NCBI GenBank assembly: GCA_902496265.1
Contig: CABVAD010000032.1
Location: 1-9,254 of the forward strand
Direction: 5' to 3'
Length of the DNA stretch: 9,254 nt
Source of the DNA: an uncultured Oscillospiraceae bacterium
Lineage (GTDB): Bacteria; Bacillota; Clostridia; Oscillospirales; Acutalibacteraceae
Made by a program: the position numbers and the translations under genes. Each line of letters begins with the position of its first letter. Position 1 is the first letter of the stretch. Shown here in pieces: positions 7,366-9,254 of the stretch. The notes under the pieces were generated by a model, which saw only the letters and a list, made by a program, of their open reading frames with translations, did not search any database and had not been told where the DNA came from.

Positions 7366-8570
7366 TGAAAGGATCAACTGTGCTCAAATGCTTTGTTATT
7401 CTGCTGATTGCGGTTTTCGCGGTGCATCAGGCGGTTTCCTCCTTTTATAAGCCCGTAAAGACCGAAACGGCGGTTTACAGCGATATTTCTGACGGACTTA
7501 ACATCACGGGAATAATAATTAGGAACGAAACCTTGGTCACCTCGACCGGCGGCAGGGTTATGCACTTTGTGATAGGGGACGGCAACCGCGTTGCAAAGAA
7601 CGGCGTAATTGCCAATATTTACGACAGCGAATCGGCTTCAATTACCCTCGAACGCATAGATTCGGTAAACAGCAAGATAAAGGATATTGAAGAAATGCTC
7701 AGCTACAACGATTTGGAGGCGGCAGACCTTGATATGATAAATTCAAAGGTCAGTAAGAATCTGAATAATCTCATCGTAAGCGGAGCGAACGGCAATTACG
7801 ACAGCTTTGCAGAAAGGTCGGACGAGCTTTTGTCGTCCTATAACAGACGGCAGGCGGCAATGGGAGAGACGGCGGATTTCTCGGCCCAGCTTTCGGCGCT
7901 TAAAGCCGAAAGGGAACAGCTTTCAGCCTCCCTGCCCGCGGCAAAGGGTACTTTAAAGGCGGACAGGTCGGGCTATTTCGTATTCAAGGCGGACGGCTAC
8001 GAAAAGGCGCTTACCTGCGATAATCCCGAAAAAATCACCCCTGAGTATTTAAACGGCATAAAGGCTGAAAGCGTGGACGGCAATGTTGTGGGAAAAATCG
8101 TGTCGGATTACGAGTGGTATATCGCCGCCGAGGTTTCTATAAACGAGTCCCTTAATTACAAGGAGGGGGACAGTCTTACCGTATACACCTCTGTAAAAAG
8201 CTATCCGAAGCTTCCCGTAACCGTCAGTAAAATCAATATATCCGAAAGTGAATCGAGCGCGGTCGTGCTTTTTGCCTGCAACGATATGAACAGCGAGTTA
8301 GCCTCAATGCGGACAGGCCCTATGACGGTCGTTAAAAAGGAATACAGCGGCTTAAAGGCGCCGAAAAGCGCGCTTCGCGTGGTGGATTCAAAGCGGGGCG
8401 TTTATGTGCTTACGGGTATGCAGGTTAAGTTTGTCGAGGTTAACGTCCTCTTTACGGACGGCGACTATATGATATGCGAAAAGCAGACGAGCGACGACAC
8501 GGTGCTTAGACTCTACGACGAGGTAATCGTGAAAGGAAAGAACCTTTATGATGGAAAAATTATCAGCTGA
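7365..8570 (+). CDS. HlyD-like membrane-anchored protein of unknown function
   Basis: This 401-residue protein looks like a small membrane-fusion (periplasmic adaptor) protein. One hydrophobic segment at about 8-27 probably anchors it with the rest outside the cell. Residues 45-90 resemble the first lipoyl-type half of HlyD proteins (GIIIRNETLV, then GGRV and IGDGNRVAKNGVIANIYD). Residues 91-190 are charged and probably form a short coiled-coil hairpin. Residues 195-210 (GTLKADRSGYFVF) would be the second lipoyl half. A beta-rich region follows to the C-terminus, which ends LYDEVIVKGKNLYDGKIIS. No ABC ATPase, permease or outer-membrane partner is encoded nearby, and a Gram-positive host would lack the usual tripartite efflux context. 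Clostridial genomes often carry an HlyD-like gene beside yggS and sepF, from memory of the group. A role in the cell envelope or division is therefore possible, but it is inference. The name reflects fold only, not proven transport. Confidence 0.72.
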   Translation: MKGSTVLKCFVILLIAVFAVHQAVSSFYKPVKTETAVYSDISDGLNITGIIIRNETLVTSTGGRVMHFVIGDGNRVAKNGVIANIYDSESASITLERIDSVNSKIKDIEEMLSYNDLEAADLDMINSKVSKNLNNLIVSGANGNYDSFAERSDELLSSYNRRQAAMGETADFSAQLSALKAEREQLSASLPAAKGTLKADRSGYFVFKADGYEKALTCDNPEKITPEYLNGIKAESVDGNVVGKIVSDYEWYIAAEVSINESLNYKEGDSLTVYTSVKSYPKLPVTVSKINISESESSAVVLFACNDMNSELASMRTGPMTVVKKEYSGLKAPKSALRVVDSKRGVYVLTGMQVKFVEVNVLFTDGDYMICEKQTSDDTVLRLYDEVIVKGKNLYDGKIIS

Positions 8571-9254
8571 AGAATTTGATTTAAATTATCAGAGGGTTTT
8601 AGAGAGATTAAATAGCGCGGCGGAAAAATCGGGGCGCGATAAAGAAGAAATAACCCTCCTTGCCGCGACAAAGACGGTGGACGCGGACACAATCAACTAC
8701 GCGATAGAAAAGGGGATAACCCATATCGGCGAAAACCGCGTGCAGGAGCTGCTTTCAAAGCACAGCCTTTTAAAACCCGCGCACAGTCACTTTATCGGAC
8801 ATTTGCAGACCAATAAGGTTAAGGATATTATCGACAAGGTCGAAATGATTGAATCGGTGGATTCACTAAAGCTTGCAAACGAAATTTCAAAGCAGGCGTT
8901 AAAGCGCGGAATTACAATGGACATTCTGCTTGAGGTCAATATCGGCGGGGAGGAATCAAAGTCGGGCTTTGCACCGAAGGAAATCGAAAGCGCGGTCAAA
9001 GAAACCGCAAAATTACCCGCAATAAGGGTTAAAGGGCTTATGGCGATACCGCCCGCTACCGATTTGCCCGAAGAAAGCCGAAAATATTTCCGTAATATGT
9101 ATAAACTGTTTATTGACATTAGGGACAAAAAAATAGATAATAGTAATATGAGCGTACTGTCTATGGGAATGTCAAACGATTTTGATATTGCCGCCGAAGA
9201 GGGGGCTACTCTTGTAAGGGTCGGCACCTCGCTTTTCGGCAGACGCATATATTT
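8548..9254 (+). CDS. yggS: YggS family pyridoxal phosphate homeostasis protein (3' partial)
   Basis: YggS (PLPBP) is a single-domain PLP-binding protein with the fold of the alanine racemase N-terminal domain. It has no known catalytic activity and helps maintain vitamin B6 and amino-acid homeostasis. The frame is open to the right edge, giving 235 visible codons. Key features, numbered from the ATG at 8548, are the PLP lysine K42 in LLAATKTV, GENRVQEL at 61-68 and HFIGHLQTNK at 81-90. The C-terminal part shows SKSGF, VKGLMAIPP, SMGMSNDF and VRVGTSLFGRR. Family members end soon after FGxR, so only a few codons should be missing. ATG codons at 8548 and 8551 are both possible starts; AAAGGA at 8532-8537 fits 8548 slightly better. 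The start lies inside the preceding gene (23 or 20 bases of overlap), suggesting translational coupling. In many Gram-positives yggS (ylmE) precedes sepF in the division cluster. Confidence 0.96.
   Translation, partial: MMEKLSAEEFDLNYQRVLERLNSAAEKSGRDKEEITLLAATKTVDADTINYAIEKGITHIGENRVQELLSKHSLLKPAHSHFIGHLQTNKVKDIIDKVEMIESVDSLKLANEISKQALKRGITMDILLEVNIGGEESKSGFAPKEIESAVKETAKLPAIRVKGLMAIPPATDLPEESRKYFRNMYKLFIDIRDKKIDNSNMSVLSMGMSNDFDIAAEEGATLVRVGTSLFGRRIY

Noticed and set aside
8787..9248. Antisense open frame of 153 codons, serine-, leucine- and isoleucine-rich
   Set aside because: It sits opposite the conserved YggS reading frame. The apparent hydrophobicity comes from reverse-complemented codons and not from a real membrane protein.

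Overview
The window is one co-directional block of seven genes on the + strand: miaB, a YlbF/YmcA-family gene, mutS, mutL, miaA, an HlyD-like membrane-anchored gene and yggS. It has almost no intergenic DNA; the largest gap is about 42 bases. Gene content and order point to a Gram-positive anaerobe of the class Clostridia, most like the Ruminococcaceae/Oscillospiraceae. The reasons are the miaB-ylbF/ymcA-mutS-mutL order (Bacillus subtilis has miaB-ymcA-cotE-mutS-mutL), a MutL with the endonuclease motif instead of a MutH system, the clostridial N-terminal extension of MiaB, and an HlyD-like gene between miaA and yggS. This assignment is inference from synteny and protein character; no marker RNA gene is present.

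Layout: bases 1-1434 encode MiaB, whose reading frame is open to the left edge, so its true start is probably outside the window. Bases 1458-1862 encode a small helical YlbF/YmcA-family protein with a cysteine-rich tail. Bases 1905-4505 and 4520-6433 encode MutS and MutL. miaA (6430-7365) overlaps mutL through ATGA, and the HlyD-like gene (7365-8570) overlaps miaA by one base. yggS starts inside the end of the HlyD-like gene and runs off the right edge probably within a few codons of its stop.

Functionally the block joins three themes. The first is tRNA position-37 modification: MiaA makes i6A37 and MiaB converts it to ms2i6A37. The second is methyl-independent DNA mismatch repair by MutS and MutL. 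The third is a less understood set: a YlbF-family protein that may carry an Fe-S cluster, an orphan HlyD-like envelope protein, and the PLP-binding protein YggS. The overlaps and tight spacing suggest a single transcript with translational coupling.

No RNA genes, mobile elements, CRISPR arrays, clear promoters or terminators were seen. The region is mostly a conserved housekeeping operon. The least explained parts are the HlyD-like gene with no transport partner beside it, the cysteine-rich YlbF-family tail, and small departures from consensus in the MutS and MutL motifs.
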